In this document: positions 1-7,366 of the stretch, in pieces
Numbering within the stretch: the first letter of the stretch is position 1
How the letters are laid out: every line of letters starts with the position of its first letter
From: Pseudomonadota bacterium
Lineage (GTDB): Bacteria > Pseudomonadota > Gammaproteobacteria > Burkholderiales > Burkholderiaceae_D
NCBI GenBank assembly: GCA_021821365.1
Contig: JAKACN010000019.1
Coordinates: 1-36,818 of the forward strand
Direction of reading: 5' to 3'
Length of the DNA stretch: 36,818 nucleotides
The notes under the pieces: generated by a model
Database searches by the model: none
What the model was told of the DNA's origin: nothing
What the model saw: only the letters and a program-made list of their open reading frames with translations
Translations under genes and position numbers: made by a program

Positions 1-1
1 T

Positions 2-1282
2 GCCTTCACCGACCAGACCTACCAGGTCTACCTGAAGCAGCGCGCGTCGGGCGGCGCCAATCCGCCCTTGTCGATTTATCTTCACCTGCCGTTCTGCGAG
101 TCGCTTTGCTATTTTTGCGCTTGCAACAAGATCATCACCCAGGACCACGAGCGCGTGGCCGAGTACCTGCGCTACCTCGACAAGGAGATGGCGCTGGTGG
201 CGTCGCAGATCGGGCCGGACCGCAAGACGGTGCAGCTGCATCTGGGCGGCGGCACGCCGACCTTCTTCAATGCCGGCGAATTGCGCCAGCTGATGGACAT
301 GGTGCGCAAGCACTTCGAATTCACGCCGGATGCGGAGCTCGGGATCGAGATCGATCCGCGCACGGTGCGCGACGGCACGCTCGACATGCTGGCAGGCCTC
401 GGCTTCAACCGCACCAGCTTCGGCGTGCAGGACTTCGATCCGGAAGTGCAGAAGGCGGTCAACCGCATCCAGCCGCTGGAGATGGTCGAGAAGTGCGTTC
501 AGGATGGGCGCCGCGCGGGTTTCCAATCGATCAATGCCGACCTGATCTACGGCCTGCCGAAGCAAACGCTGGAGAGCTTTTCGCGCACGCTGGACAGCCT
601 GATCCGCGTCTCGCCGGATCGCATCGCGCTGTACAACTACGCGCATCTGCCGAACCGTTTCAAGGCGCAGCGCCTGATCGCGGCGGATCTGCCGTCGGCC
701 GAGGATCGCCTGCAGATCTTCCTGATGTCCACGCGCCGCCTGCTGGACGCGGGCTATGTATACATCGGCCTGGACCATTTCTCCAAGCCCGACGAAGAGC
801 TGAACAAGGCGCGCCTGGACAAGACGCTGCATCGCAATTTCCAGGGTTACACCACGCGCGCGGAATGCGACCTGATCGGTTTCGGCGTGTCCGCGATCGG
901 CAAGGTCGGCAGCTCCTACAGCCAGTCGGTGCGTACGGTGAAGGCGTATTACGAGCACCTCGACGCCGGGCGTCTACCGGTCGAGAAGGGCTTCGAGCTG
1001 AACCAGGACGACCTGCTGCGCCGCCAGATCATCATGACATTGATGTGCAGCGCGCCGCTGGAATTCGAGGACATCAATCGCAAGTACGGCATCGATTTCG
1101 AGAGCTACTTCGCGAACGAGATGGCCACGCTCAAGCAGTATGAGGAAGCCGGCCTGATCGCGATCGACCGCACCTCGGTGCGCATTACGCCGAAGGGGCG
1201 CATGTTTGTGCGCGCGGTCGGCATGGTCTTCGACAAGTACCTGACCCAGCCGACCACGTCGACGTATTCGAAGCTGATCTGA
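2..1282 (+). CDS. hemN: Oxygen-independent coproporphyrinogen III oxidase HemN (5' partial)
   Basis: Radical SAM enzyme that decarboxylates coproporphyrinogen III to protoporphyrinogen IX without oxygen, in the cytoplasm. The reading frame is open to the left edge of the window, so the N-terminus is missing; the TTG at 68 is only an internal codon. The segment PLSIYLHLPFCESLCYFCAC carries the CxxxCxxC cluster motif plus the following HemN-type Cys, then NKI. The glycine-rich LGGGTPTF and the FGVQDFD segment are typical of HemN, and the C-terminal HemN domain ends near YSKLI. It faces the minus-strand oxidase operon tail to tail. Its presence beside haem-rich respiratory operons fits anaerobic haem demand. 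HemN is well separated from HemW-like paralogs by the CxxxCxxCxC pattern and the length of the C-terminal domain. Family call is confident. Confidence 0.95.
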   Translation, partial: AFTDQTYQVYLKQRASGGANPPLSIYLHLPFCESLCYFCACNKIITQDHERVAEYLRYLDKEMALVASQIGPDRKTVQLHLGGGTPTFFNAGELRQLMDMVRKHFEFTPDAELGIEIDPRTVRDGTLDMLAGLGFNRTSFGVQDFDPEVQKAVNRIQPLEMVEKCVQDGRRAGFQSINADLIYGLPKQTLESFSRTLDSLIRVSPDRIALYNYAHLPNRFKAQRLIAADLPSAEDRLQIFLMSTRRLLDAGYVYIGLDHFSKPDEELNKARLDKTLHRNFQGYTTRAECDLIGFGVSAIGKVGSSYSQSVRTVKAYYEHLDAGRLPVEKGFELNQDDLLRRQIIMTLMCSAPLEFEDINRKYGIDFESYFANEMATLKQYEEAGLIAIDRTSVRITPKGRMFVRAVGMVFDKYLTQPTTSTYSKLI

Positions 1283-1293
1283 TTGAATGGTGG

Positions 1294-1331
1294 GCGCTGC
1301 GCTGCGCTGTGCGTGGTCGTGCGCGCAGCGC
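1294..1331. terminator. GC-rich stem-loop between convergent genes
   Basis: GCGCTGCGC at 1294-1302 is the exact reverse complement of GCGCAGCGC at 1323-1331, giving a 9-bp stem. It lies between the hemN stop (1282) and the stop of the convergent membrane-protein gene (1345). There is no clear U-tract on either strand, so this is a possible bidirectional terminator only. A 10-bp tandem duplication (CTACCGGGCG twice, 1335-1354) sits next to it and covers the stop codon of the minus-strand gene. Confidence 0.35.
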
Positions 1332-1344
1332 ACGCTACCGGGCG

Positions 1345-2010
1345 CTACCGGGCGCTTGTTTCGGCGGGACGGGTAGGGATGGACTTGTGATCGTCCGGCT
1401 GCCCGTCGCTGAAAAACTCCCTCACCTGTTTCTGACTCGCGCACCATAGCGCGGGAATCGCGATCGCGAGCGTCACCAGCCCCACGCCAGCCACCACCTG
1501 GTCATCGATCAGGTAGAAGTTGCACAGGCGCGTCGAGGTATCCTGGTAGAGCATGCCGACGATGGCCATCATCGAGGCGAAATTGCCCAAGAAGAAAAGC
1601 TGGAGGATGGTGTTGGCGCGTGAAAGCGACGCGGGCAGCAGCATGCCCGCAGCGAAGAGCGTTGCGAATTTGCCGAGCTCAACCGTACCCGATGCGACCG
1701 CGCTGTCGAGCGCACGGGGGATCATCCAGTAGGCCGTCGTCAGCACGAACACCGCCAGGCCAACCAGGCCGTATTCATCCCACGAAGCCGCGTAACGCCG
1801 CACGGCGTTCATGCGCGGCATATGCGCGACACTGCGATGGCATGCCATACCGGAGAACAGCAGCATCGGGATCTGCACGAGCATGTGGCGTGCCATGGTC
1901 AGTTCGAGGTGTTGCCGGAACAGCAGGGCAGCGAGGAGCAGCAGAGCGGAGAGGATGCCCCACGCGCCGGCTCTGGCGGTCGCTGAAAGAGAATGCGTCG
2001 GCATGTTCAT
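1345..2010 (-). CDS. Multi-pass membrane protein of unknown function in the cbb3-like oxidase operon
   Basis: Not recognised with certainty. The 221-residue product is hydrophobic, with about six predicted membrane segments (roughly residues 14-31, 44-60, 80-98, 113-130, 134-153 and 168-190) and a polar C-terminal tail. The segment MARHMLVQIPMLLFSG after helix 1, with an Arg-His pair at a helix start, resembles the histidine-bearing helices of CtaG-type copper or oxidase assembly proteins, but this is weak. Its ATG overlaps the stop of the upstream SCO gene by 4 bases (ATGA), so the two are almost certainly co-translated. Position as last gene of an operon encoding a CcoN-like oxidase and an SCO copper chaperone suggests an assembly or copper-delivery role, which is inference. 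Confidence 0.6.
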   Translation of the reverse strand: MNMPTHSLSATARAGAWGILSALLLLAALLFRQHLELTMARHMLVQIPMLLFSGMACHRSVAHMPRMNAVRRYAASWDEYGLVGLAVFVLTTAYWMIPRALDSAVASGTVELGKFATLFAAGMLLPASLSRANTILQLFFLGNFASMMAIVGMLYQDTSTRLCNFYLIDDQVVAGVGLVTLAIAIPALWCASQKQVREFFSDGQPDDHKSIPTRPAETSAR

Positions 2011-2684
2011 GACACCGGTTTGCGGCCGGCGGAAGACGCGTGCGCGATGGCGAGGGCGTGTGCCAGCGCCACGTCGGACTGGTCGTAATCGATGATGCGC
2101 GCCAGCTGCCCGTCCGGCGTCACGATGTGGAAGGCGGCATTGTGCTGGAATTCGCCGAGCGGTGCCGGCACCACCGTGATGCCGAAGGCATCGAGCAGAT
2201 CGCTGCGCTGGTGCGCACTGGTGACGCGCGCGAAGCGCCAGGCACTGGATGATGCATGCATGTGTTTGGCATAGTCCGCCAGCGCGGCGCGTCCGTCGGC
2301 GGGGTCGAAGCTGATGCTCAGCAGGCGAACCTGCGATTGCAGGCCGCGCGACCGGATCGTGTCCTGCAGCTGCTGGAATTCCGAGCCGACCGCGGAGCAG
2401 ACGGTATTGCAGCGGGTGTAGAAGAAGACGGCGATGGTGGCGCGCCCGTCTTCGCGCAGCGCCTGCGCCAGCGGCAGTGTGGTGCCGTCTTCATACTGGA
2501 TCATGGCGGACGGCAGGCGCCGGGGATGTTCGCGAATTGCGAGGCGCCGCGCGTCTTCGGTGGTGACGACGCGAAAGCCGTCCGTCACCTGCCATGCCGC
2601 GAAGAGCGCGAGCGCGGCGACCAGCAGCAATGCCAGCAAGGTTTTTGCCGGCATGCCGGCCTTACTTGAGCTTGGCGAGCTCAT
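2007..2684 (-). CDS. SCO1/SenC family copper chaperone (oxidase operon)
   Basis: Thioredoxin-fold, membrane-anchored periplasmic protein of the SCO family, which delivers copper or manages thiol state for haem-copper oxidases. One N-terminal membrane segment (about residues 13-31) is followed by the domain. The copper-binding CxxxC is C92-N-T-V-C96 and the distal His ligand is H186 in NAAFHIV; both are intact. The gene overlaps the upstream cytochrome c gene by 23 bases if started at 2684 (GGGAG just upstream). An ATG at 2654 (MPAKTLL, preceded by TAAGG) would remove the overlap and place the start just before the membrane helix, so it is a credible alternative. Its neighbours make the cbb3-like oxidase its likely client. 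Confidence 0.88.
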   Translation of the reverse strand: MSSPSSSKAGMPAKTLLALLLVAALALFAAWQVTDGFRVVTTEDARRLAIREHPRRLPSAMIQYEDGTTLPLAQALREDGRATIAVFFYTRCNTVCSAVGSEFQQLQDTIRSRGLQSQVRLLSISFDPADGRAALADYAKHMHASSSAWRFARVTSAHQRSDLLDAFGITVVPAPLGEFQHNAAFHIVTPDGQLARIIDYDQSDVALAHALAIAHASSAGRKPVS

Positions 2685-3258
2685 CGTCTCCCGTCCATGG
2701 CGCGGTGCGATCCCTGGTCGCCTCGCGCGCGGTCTTGACCGCGGCGTCGTCGACCTTGCCGGCGCTGTTGCCGAAGTGGGTGCGGACGTGGGTCAGCACG
2801 GCGGCGATCTGCGCGTCGCTGAGCTTATCGCCAAAGGCCGGCATCGCGCCGTTATAGGCTTCGCCCTTGACCGTCAGCTTGCCCGAGATGCCGTGCAGCA
2901 GGATGTTCGCGGCCAGCGAGTCCTTGCCGTTCACCCATTCCGAACCCGCCAGCGGCGGGAATACGCCCGGCACGCCGCTGCCGCTGGCCTGGTGGCAGGC
3001 AGCGCATTGCGCCCCGAAGATCTGCGCGCCGTCGGCAGCGCCGGCGCTGCCCCCGGCCTGCGCCATCAGTTCGTTATGGGTGCGATTGTCGCCCAGCGCC
3101 GGATCGGCATTGGGCCGCGCCATGAAAATGTAGCCGACCGCCCACAGCAGCGCGAGGGTGACCATGACGATCACCTTGCGCGGCACCGGCGTGCCGCTTT
3201 CATGCGGATCGGGATGCTCGCGCAACTGCGCGTCGGCTTGCTTGATGTCCTGGATCAT
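2662..3258 (-). CDS. Membrane-anchored monohaem cytochrome c (third subunit of the cbb3-like oxidase)
   Basis: The 198-residue protein has a polar N-terminus (about 28 residues), one membrane segment (VIVMVTLALLWAVGYIFMA) and a periplasmic cytochrome c domain with a single CAACH haem site. The likely Met ligand is in GAMPAFGDKLSD. The topology resembles CcoP, but CcoP normally carries two haems c, so this is a shortened, single-haem counterpart. It lies 15 bases after the CcoO-like gene and overlaps the SCO gene. It presumably carries electrons to the CcoO-like and CcoN-like subunits. The charged C-terminal tail after the haem domain (DRTAPWTGDDELAKLK) is not part of the usual fold. Confidence 0.85.
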   Translation of the reverse strand: MIQDIKQADAQLREHPDPHESGTPVPRKVIVMVTLALLWAVGYIFMARPNADPALGDNRTHNELMAQAGGSAGAADGAQIFGAQCAACHQASGSGVPGVFPPLAGSEWVNGKDSLAANILLHGISGKLTVKGEAYNGAMPAFGDKLSDAQIAAVLTHVRTHFGNSAGKVDDAAVKTAREATRDRTAPWTGDDELAKLK

Positions 3259-3273
3259 GTGAGAACTCCGTGA

Positions 3274-3867
3274 TTATTTCTTGACGTCGTCGGCGGTGAT
3301 CGCCGGGTAGGTGTGGTCGAGCCCGAGCAGGTACTGAGTCAGGTCCAGCGCCTCCGGCTTGGCCACGACGACCTTGCCGGGCGGGGCGACGCCCGGCGGC
3401 AGGTTCACCACGCGGTCGCCGCTGTCCGCCTTGTCCTTCACTTCGAACAGGAAGGGATAGGACGGCATGATGCTGCCCGGCGTATAGGCGCGCGGCTGGT
3501 AGAGGTGGCCGAGCTGCCAGTCGGCGCTCGGCTGCCGCGCGCCGATGTTGAACAGGTCGGGACCGGTGCGCATGGTGCCCAGCAGGTGCGGGCTGTCATA
3601 GTAGTAGTCCGCCGCTACCGAGGCGCGACCCCAGCCGCGCTGCGTGTCGGGAGCCTGCGTGGAGGCGCGCGGCTGCTGCGAATGGCAGTAGAGGCAGCCG
3701 TTTTTGATGTATTGCTCGCGGCCGCGCAGCTGCACGGAGGTGTAGGGCTTCAGGGCCGCCGGCGGCTTGAGGTCGGACAGTTGCAGATAGGGCATGATGA
3801 CCAGGGTCGACGTGGCAAGCGCCAGCGTCACCATGGCGCCGGTCAGTAATTTCAGTTCGTTTTCCAT
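3274..3867 (-). CDS. CcoO-like membrane-bound monohaem cytochrome c, oxidase subunit II
   Basis: The 197-residue protein has one N-terminal membrane anchor (about residues 8-28) and a periplasmic cytochrome c domain. The haem motif C58-L-Y-C61-H62 sits in GREQYIKNGCLYCHSQQ, the pattern of CcoO. The axial Met is probably in PGSIMPSYPFLF, again CcoO-like, and DLTQYLLGLDHTY near the end matches the CcoO C-terminal helix. It overlaps the end of the CcoN-like gene by 16 bases, so expression is coupled. It should accept electrons from the monohaem partner (2662-3258) and pass them to haem b of the CcoN-like subunit. Confidence 0.9.
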   Translation of the reverse strand: MENELKLLTGAMVTLALATSTLVIMPYLQLSDLKPPAALKPYTSVQLRGREQYIKNGCLYCHSQQPRASTQAPDTQRGWGRASVAADYYYDSPHLLGTMRTGPDLFNIGARQPSADWQLGHLYQPRAYTPGSIMPSYPFLFEVKDKADSGDRVVNLPPGVAPPGKVVVAKPEALDLTQYLLGLDHTYPAITADDVKK

Positions 3868-5531
3868 GAGAATTCTCGCGGCAGGGAGACAACGGGAGCA
3901 GGGGTGTGCAGCAGGGCGGCGCCGATGCGGCGCGGGCCGTAGCGCAGGGCCATCGCGACGAAGTGGAAGGCGAAGACCAGATGGCCGAGCGTCATGATGG
4001 CGCCGCCGATGGAACGGCCTTCCAGGTAGGGGATGGTCACATTCACCGAATCCATGAAGGGCTTGGCTGCATCAAGCATGGCCAGGCCTTGCAGCCAGCC
4101 GCCGATGGTCAGGCTGACCACATAGATCGAGAAGCCGGCCACGACCAGCCAGAAGTGCGTGGCGATCAGCTTCGGATACGGCCATTCCCAGGCCATCACG
4201 CGCGGCATCACGAAATACACGGCGCCGAACATGACCATCGAGAAGAAGCCGTACAGGCCGAGGTGCGCATGCGCCACGGTGTAGTGCGTGAAGTGGGTGA
4301 CGGTGTTCACGCTGCGCAGCGCTTCCATCGAACCCTGGATGGAGCTGACGGTGTACATCATGCCGCCCAGCACGATGAAGCGCAGCGTCGGCGAGTAGAT
4401 CAGCGTCTTGAAGCTGCCGCGCATCGTGAGATGCTGGTTCACGGAGAAGGAAATCACCGGGATGATCATCATCACGCTTTGCACGATGGACAAGGTGATG
4501 AGCCAGCCGGGCACCGGGCCGCCGATCAAGTGATGGCCGCCGACCTGGCCGTAGAAGAAGGCCAGCGTCCAGAAGCCGAGCAGCGACAGGTTGTAGGATT
4601 GCACAGGGCGGCCGATGATTTTCGGCAGGAAGTAATACACCGAAGCCAGCGCCATCGGCGTGTAGAACAGGCCGAGCACGTTATGGCCGAACCACCAGTT
4701 CATCGTGGCTTGTTCCACGCCGAAATGCAGGCCGGGGATATTTCCGATCAGGAACAGCGTCGGGAACCAGAACAGCGCGGCGCCCATGTACCAGATCGAC
4801 ACGTACAGGTGGTCGACGCGGCGGTTCTGCAGGGTAAACACCAGCGGCAGCGCCACCAGCAGGCCGCCGATGACCAGCAGGATGTCGACCTGCCAGGGAA
4901 TTTCCAGCCATTCCATGCCGTCGTTCAGACCATAAGCGATGCAGCCCAGGCCGGCGATCAGGCCGGCATTCCAGACCATGGCGCCGAGCACCGCGAAGCG
5001 GCCGCCGATCAGCGGCGTTTTCAGCAGGCGCGGCAGCATCCAGATGGCAATGCCGAGCGCGGCCATCGGCGCCCAGCCGTACGCCACCGCGTTGAGGTGG
5101 ATGGTGCGGATGCGGCCGAAGGTCAGCCAGGCCTGGTTGACCAGCCAGTCGGGCTCATGCAGCTTGATCGAGCTGATCAGGCCGGCACTGGAGGCGACGA
5201 TCAGCCATACGACCGCGCATGCCAGGAACACGAAGGCCACGAACGCTGTCGACTTGTCAGCTTCGATGCGCTCGGCCAGGTCCTGGGAAAGGGTGGCCTG
5301 CTGCGCGGCGTCAAGCGTCAGCGGACGCTCCGTGGTGGCATCCTGCAGACCGGCGCGCTGGGCGGCGTCGGCAGCCGGTTCCTCGATGCGCCCGATCTCG
5401 CCCGGGGAAAAAATCACCTTGGCGGCTGCCGGATTGGCATCGAACAGCCGCTTGCGCAGTGACCAGATGAAAAAGAAGAGTCCTGTGATGGACAAAACGA
5501 AGGATGACAGCAGTATGGTTGCGGTGTCCAT
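3852..5531 (-). CDS. cbb3-like haem-copper oxidase subunit I with CcoS-like N-terminal extension
   Basis: Catalytic subunit of a C-family (cbb3-like) terminal oxidase. Residues 1-50 form one helix followed by LRKRLFDANPAAAKVIF, which resembles the separate assembly protein CcoS (helix, then GQFDDLEGPAxRILF). A charged linker (about 50-90) precedes the 12-helix CcoN-like core. Visible ligands: H135 (low-spin haem, FGRIRTIH), H283 (CuB, WWFGHN), H333-H334 (CuB, GGHH), and H431 and H433 (AHAH). Y327 lies six residues before H333 and 44 after H283, the same spacing as the cross-linked Tyr251, His257 and His207 of the Pseudomonas cbb3 oxidase as I recall it. This argues for oxygen reduction rather than NO reduction. 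First gene of the operon, with an FNR-type promoter upstream. The 559 residues exceed usual CcoN because of the extension. Confidence 0.88.
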   Translation of the reverse strand: MDTATILLSSFVLSITGLFFFIWSLRKRLFDANPAAAKVIFSPGEIGRIEEPAADAAQRAGLQDATTERPLTLDAAQQATLSQDLAERIEADKSTAFVAFVFLACAVVWLIVASSAGLISSIKLHEPDWLVNQAWLTFGRIRTIHLNAVAYGWAPMAALGIAIWMLPRLLKTPLIGGRFAVLGAMVWNAGLIAGLGCIAYGLNDGMEWLEIPWQVDILLVIGGLLVALPLVFTLQNRRVDHLYVSIWYMGAALFWFPTLFLIGNIPGLHFGVEQATMNWWFGHNVLGLFYTPMALASVYYFLPKIIGRPVQSYNLSLLGFWTLAFFYGQVGGHHLIGGPVPGWLITLSIVQSVMMIIPVISFSVNQHLTMRGSFKTLIYSPTLRFIVLGGMMYTVSSIQGSMEALRSVNTVTHFTHYTVAHAHLGLYGFFSMVMFGAVYFVMPRVMAWEWPYPKLIATHFWLVVAGFSIYVVSLTIGGWLQGLAMLDAAKPFMDSVNVTIPYLEGRSIGGAIMTLGHLVFAFHFVAMALRYGPRRIGAALLHTPAPVVSLPREFSWKTN

Positions 5532-5590
5532 GGTTTGACGTTGGATGTTGGGGAAACGGATACCGAGGCTGCCCGATTTATCTCAAAGAC

Positions 5591-5604
5591 TTGACTTGCG
5601 TCAT
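5591..5604. promoter_or_regulatory. Possible second FNR/DNR-like palindrome before the oxidase operon
   Basis: TTGACTTGCGTCAT is an imperfect match to TTGAT-N4-ATCAA. It is nested in a wider dyad, TCTCAAA at 5581-5587 and TTTGAGA at 5604-5610. It is centred about 66 bases before the oxidase start codon and would lie within the 5' leader if the promoter at 5634-5681 is used, so it may be an alternative promoter site or a leader hairpin. Confidence 0.35.
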
Positions 5605-5633
5605 TTGAGACAAGGGGTGCCGTGTGGTAAAAG

Positions 5634-5681
5634 CGAAGCCATTATAAGATACATCGACGATATTTGTTTGATGTACGCCAA
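5634..5681 (-). promoter_or_regulatory. FNR/DNR-type class II promoter for the cbb3-like oxidase operon
   Basis: TTGATGTACGCCAA at 5668-5681 matches the FNR/DNR box TTGAT-N4-ATCAA with one perfect half. On the minus strand an exact TATAAT lies at 5646-5641, which predicts a start site near 5634. The box centre (5674.5) is then at about -40.5, the position expected for FNR-family activation. The leader to the start codon at 5531 would be about 100 bases. The same box could also serve the divergent DUF302 gene, where TATATG at 5701-5706 is a weak -10 candidate. Confidence 0.55.
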
Positions 5682-5793
5682 ATATATATTAATGTTTAGG
5701 TATATGCGCAACAATAGATGCGATGATTGGCACCGCCGGGAATCGTGATGGAATAAGTGTGTTGCGTAATTGATATTGCCTTGGAGCGAGACT

Positions 5794-6186
5794 ATGAAGA
5801 ACGGATATGGATTCGGGAAAACGGTAAACGTTTCCTTCAATGATGCGATCGACCGCGTGACTGCAGCCCTGCAGGCCGAAGGTTTCGGAATACTGAGCGA
5901 CATCGATGTCGCGGCGGCGTTGAAAAAGAAGCTCAACAAGGACATGCCGCCGTATCGCATCCTCGGCGCCTGCAATCCACCGCTGGCGGACCGTGCCATC
6001 GGCATGGAGCCATCGATCGGACTGCTGCTGCCCTGCAACGTCCTGGTCCGCCAGGATGCGGGCGGCGCCGTGCATGTCGAATTCATGGACCCCGATGCGG
6101 TGCTGAAACTGGTCGAGGGGTCCGGCATCGACACGCTTGCCCATGATGTGCGCCAGCGCCTCGAACGGGTGATGGCGGCGCTGTAA
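5794..6186 (+). CDS. DUF302 family protein
   Basis: Small cytoplasmic protein (130 residues) of the DUF302 family, whose biochemical role is not established. Family marks include GYGFGKTVNVSFNDAIDRV at the start, EGFGILSDIDVAAALKKKL and YRILGACNPPLADRAI, the last with the usual Cys-Asn-Pro. No signal peptide or membrane helix is seen. The start at 5794 is preferred over an upstream TTG at 5770 because GGAGCGAG sits at the right distance. It is transcribed divergently from the cbb3-like oxidase operon and shares its control region. DUF302 genes often lie near respiratory or metal-handling genes; a link to the oxidase here is inference. Confidence 0.85.
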   Translation: MKNGYGFGKTVNVSFNDAIDRVTAALQAEGFGILSDIDVAAALKKKLNKDMPPYRILGACNPPLADRAIGMEPSIGLLLPCNVLVRQDAGGAVHVEFMDPDAVLKLVEGSGIDTLAHDVRQRLERVMAAL

Positions 6187-6407
6187 CGCAGATTGCCGTC
6201 CGGCTGTTGTCGGAAAAGATAGAACTTTTGACATTGCGGCCCGGTCATACTTTCACGCGGCATAGATTGTTTCCAATGAAAACACTCTCCGCGCGGAAGC
6301 TCTTTTGGGGTTGAACCGGTGCGGCGCGGGTGGGCGTCCGTTAATCGGGTGCCTGCCGATGCGCTCGCGGCTCGCAGAATGAACCAGTCTCGCAGGGAGA
6401 ACACATC

Positions 6408-7232
6408 ATGTCGTACCGCTCGCTCGCAGCGCTTGTCCTGACCGGCGCGATGTCCAGCATGGCGCTTGCGCAAAACGCCGCGCCGCCCGCCGCCGATTTC
6501 AAGGTGCCCGATGAATCCACGATCCCGTCCGGCCCGAAAGGCGACGCAATCCGCAACGGCAAGTTGCTGCTGACCGAAACGCACCAGCGCCTGCCGAAGA
6601 ACGTGGGCAACAAATTGAACTGCTCGAATTGCCATCTCAACGCCGGCACCACGCCCGGCGCCTCGCCGTGGGTTGGCATCTGGGGTGTTTTCCCCGAGTA
6701 CCGTTCGCGCAGCGCGAAGGTGAATTCCCTGCAGGAGCGGGTCAACGACTGTTTCCAGCGCTCGATGAACGGCAAGGCCCTGCCCTATGATTCGAAGGAA
6801 ATGAACGACATCCTGTCGTACATGCAATGGCTGTCGGCCGGCGTTCCGACCGGCGTGAACGTCAAGGGACGCGGATTCGGGCAGATCAATCGCGAGCTCG
6901 TGCCGAACGCGGCGAACGGCAAAGAGGTGTACGCGGCGAAATGCTCTTCGTGCCACGGGCCGGACGGCCAGGGCGTGAAAAATCCGAACGGCGGTTATGC
7001 CTTCCCGCCGCTATGGGGCAAGTATTCCTTCAATGTCGGCGCCGGCATGGCGCGCACCTATACGGCCGCGGCATTCGTCAAGCACAACATGCCGCTCGGG
7101 CAGCCGAACACGCTCACGGACCAGGAAGCGGTGGATGTCGCCGAGTTTTTCACGCACCAGCCGCGCCCCGACTATGCGGGCAAAGCGAAGGACTGGCCGA
7201 AGGGCGACAAGCCGAAGGATGCACGCATGTAG
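6408..7232 (+). CDS. tsdA: TsdA-like dihaem cytochrome c (thiosulfate dehydrogenase family)
   Basis: Exported protein (274 residues) with a signal peptide ending near MALAQ (about residue 21) and two class I cytochrome c domains. Haem sites are C72-S-N-C75-H76 in LNCSNCHLNAGT and C179-S-S-C182-H183. C115 lies in ERVNDCFQRSMNG, the place where TsdA enzymes have the unusual Cys axial ligand of the catalytic haem. M228 in KHNMPLG is the likely Met ligand of haem 2. TsdA couples two thiosulfates to tetrathionate, or works in reverse as a tetrathionate reductase; which applies cannot be read here. It stands alone between DUF302 and a palindromic repeat. Other members of this dihaem group are possible, so the substrate is tentative. 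Confidence 0.72.
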   Translation: MSYRSLAALVLTGAMSSMALAQNAAPPAADFKVPDESTIPSGPKGDAIRNGKLLLTETHQRLPKNVGNKLNCSNCHLNAGTTPGASPWVGIWGVFPEYRSRSAKVNSLQERVNDCFQRSMNGKALPYDSKEMNDILSYMQWLSAGVPTGVNVKGRGFGQINRELVPNAANGKEVYAAKCSSCHGPDGQGVKNPNGGYAFPPLWGKYSFNVGAGMARTYTAAAFVKHNMPLGQPNTLTDQEAVDVAEFFTHQPRPDYAGKAKDWPKGDKPKDARM

Positions 7233-7268
7233 CGTGGATGTTCGCAGATTGGTTGATGCGTGTTGCTG

Positions 7269-7362
7269 GTCCACGGAAAACACGGAAAAATGCCTTCCGG
7301 ATCGCATAAGGCACAACGGAATTCATCGATCTCTTTCCGTGCCTTCCGTGTTTTCCGTGGAC
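7269..7362. repeat. Dispersed palindromic repeat, copy 1
   Basis: GTCCACGGAAAACACGGAA at 7269-7287 is the perfect 19-base inverse of TTCCGTGTTTTCCGTGGAC at 7344-7362. It lies exactly between the convergent ends of the TsdA-like gene (7232) and ctaA (7367), where it could also act as a two-way terminator. It belongs to the family with copies at 19671, 26108, 28071 and 28238. Confidence 0.85.
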
Positions 7363-7366
7363 AGCG

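Noticed and set aside
3906-5462. Long plus-strand open frame opposite the CcoN-like gene
   Set aside because: Its translation is rich in His, Gln, Asp and Arg with no recognisable domain, as expected from the antisense of a high-GC gene. The minus-strand frame has complete haem-copper ligands.
3852-5531. Calling the CcoN-like protein a NorB or other NO reductase
   Set aside because: The Tyr six residues before the CuB His pair is present, and the NorB glutamates after the helix VI His are absent (HNVLGLF), so it fits an oxygen reductase.
6228-6233. TTGACA as a -35 element for the TsdA-like gene
   Set aside because: No acceptable -10 hexamer lies 16-18 bases downstream.
5601-6956. Minus-strand frame of about 450 codons across DUF302 and the TsdA-like gene
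   Set aside because: Spans an intergenic control region and two plus-strand genes with good motifs; the composition is Arg/Ala/Ser-rich and without domains.
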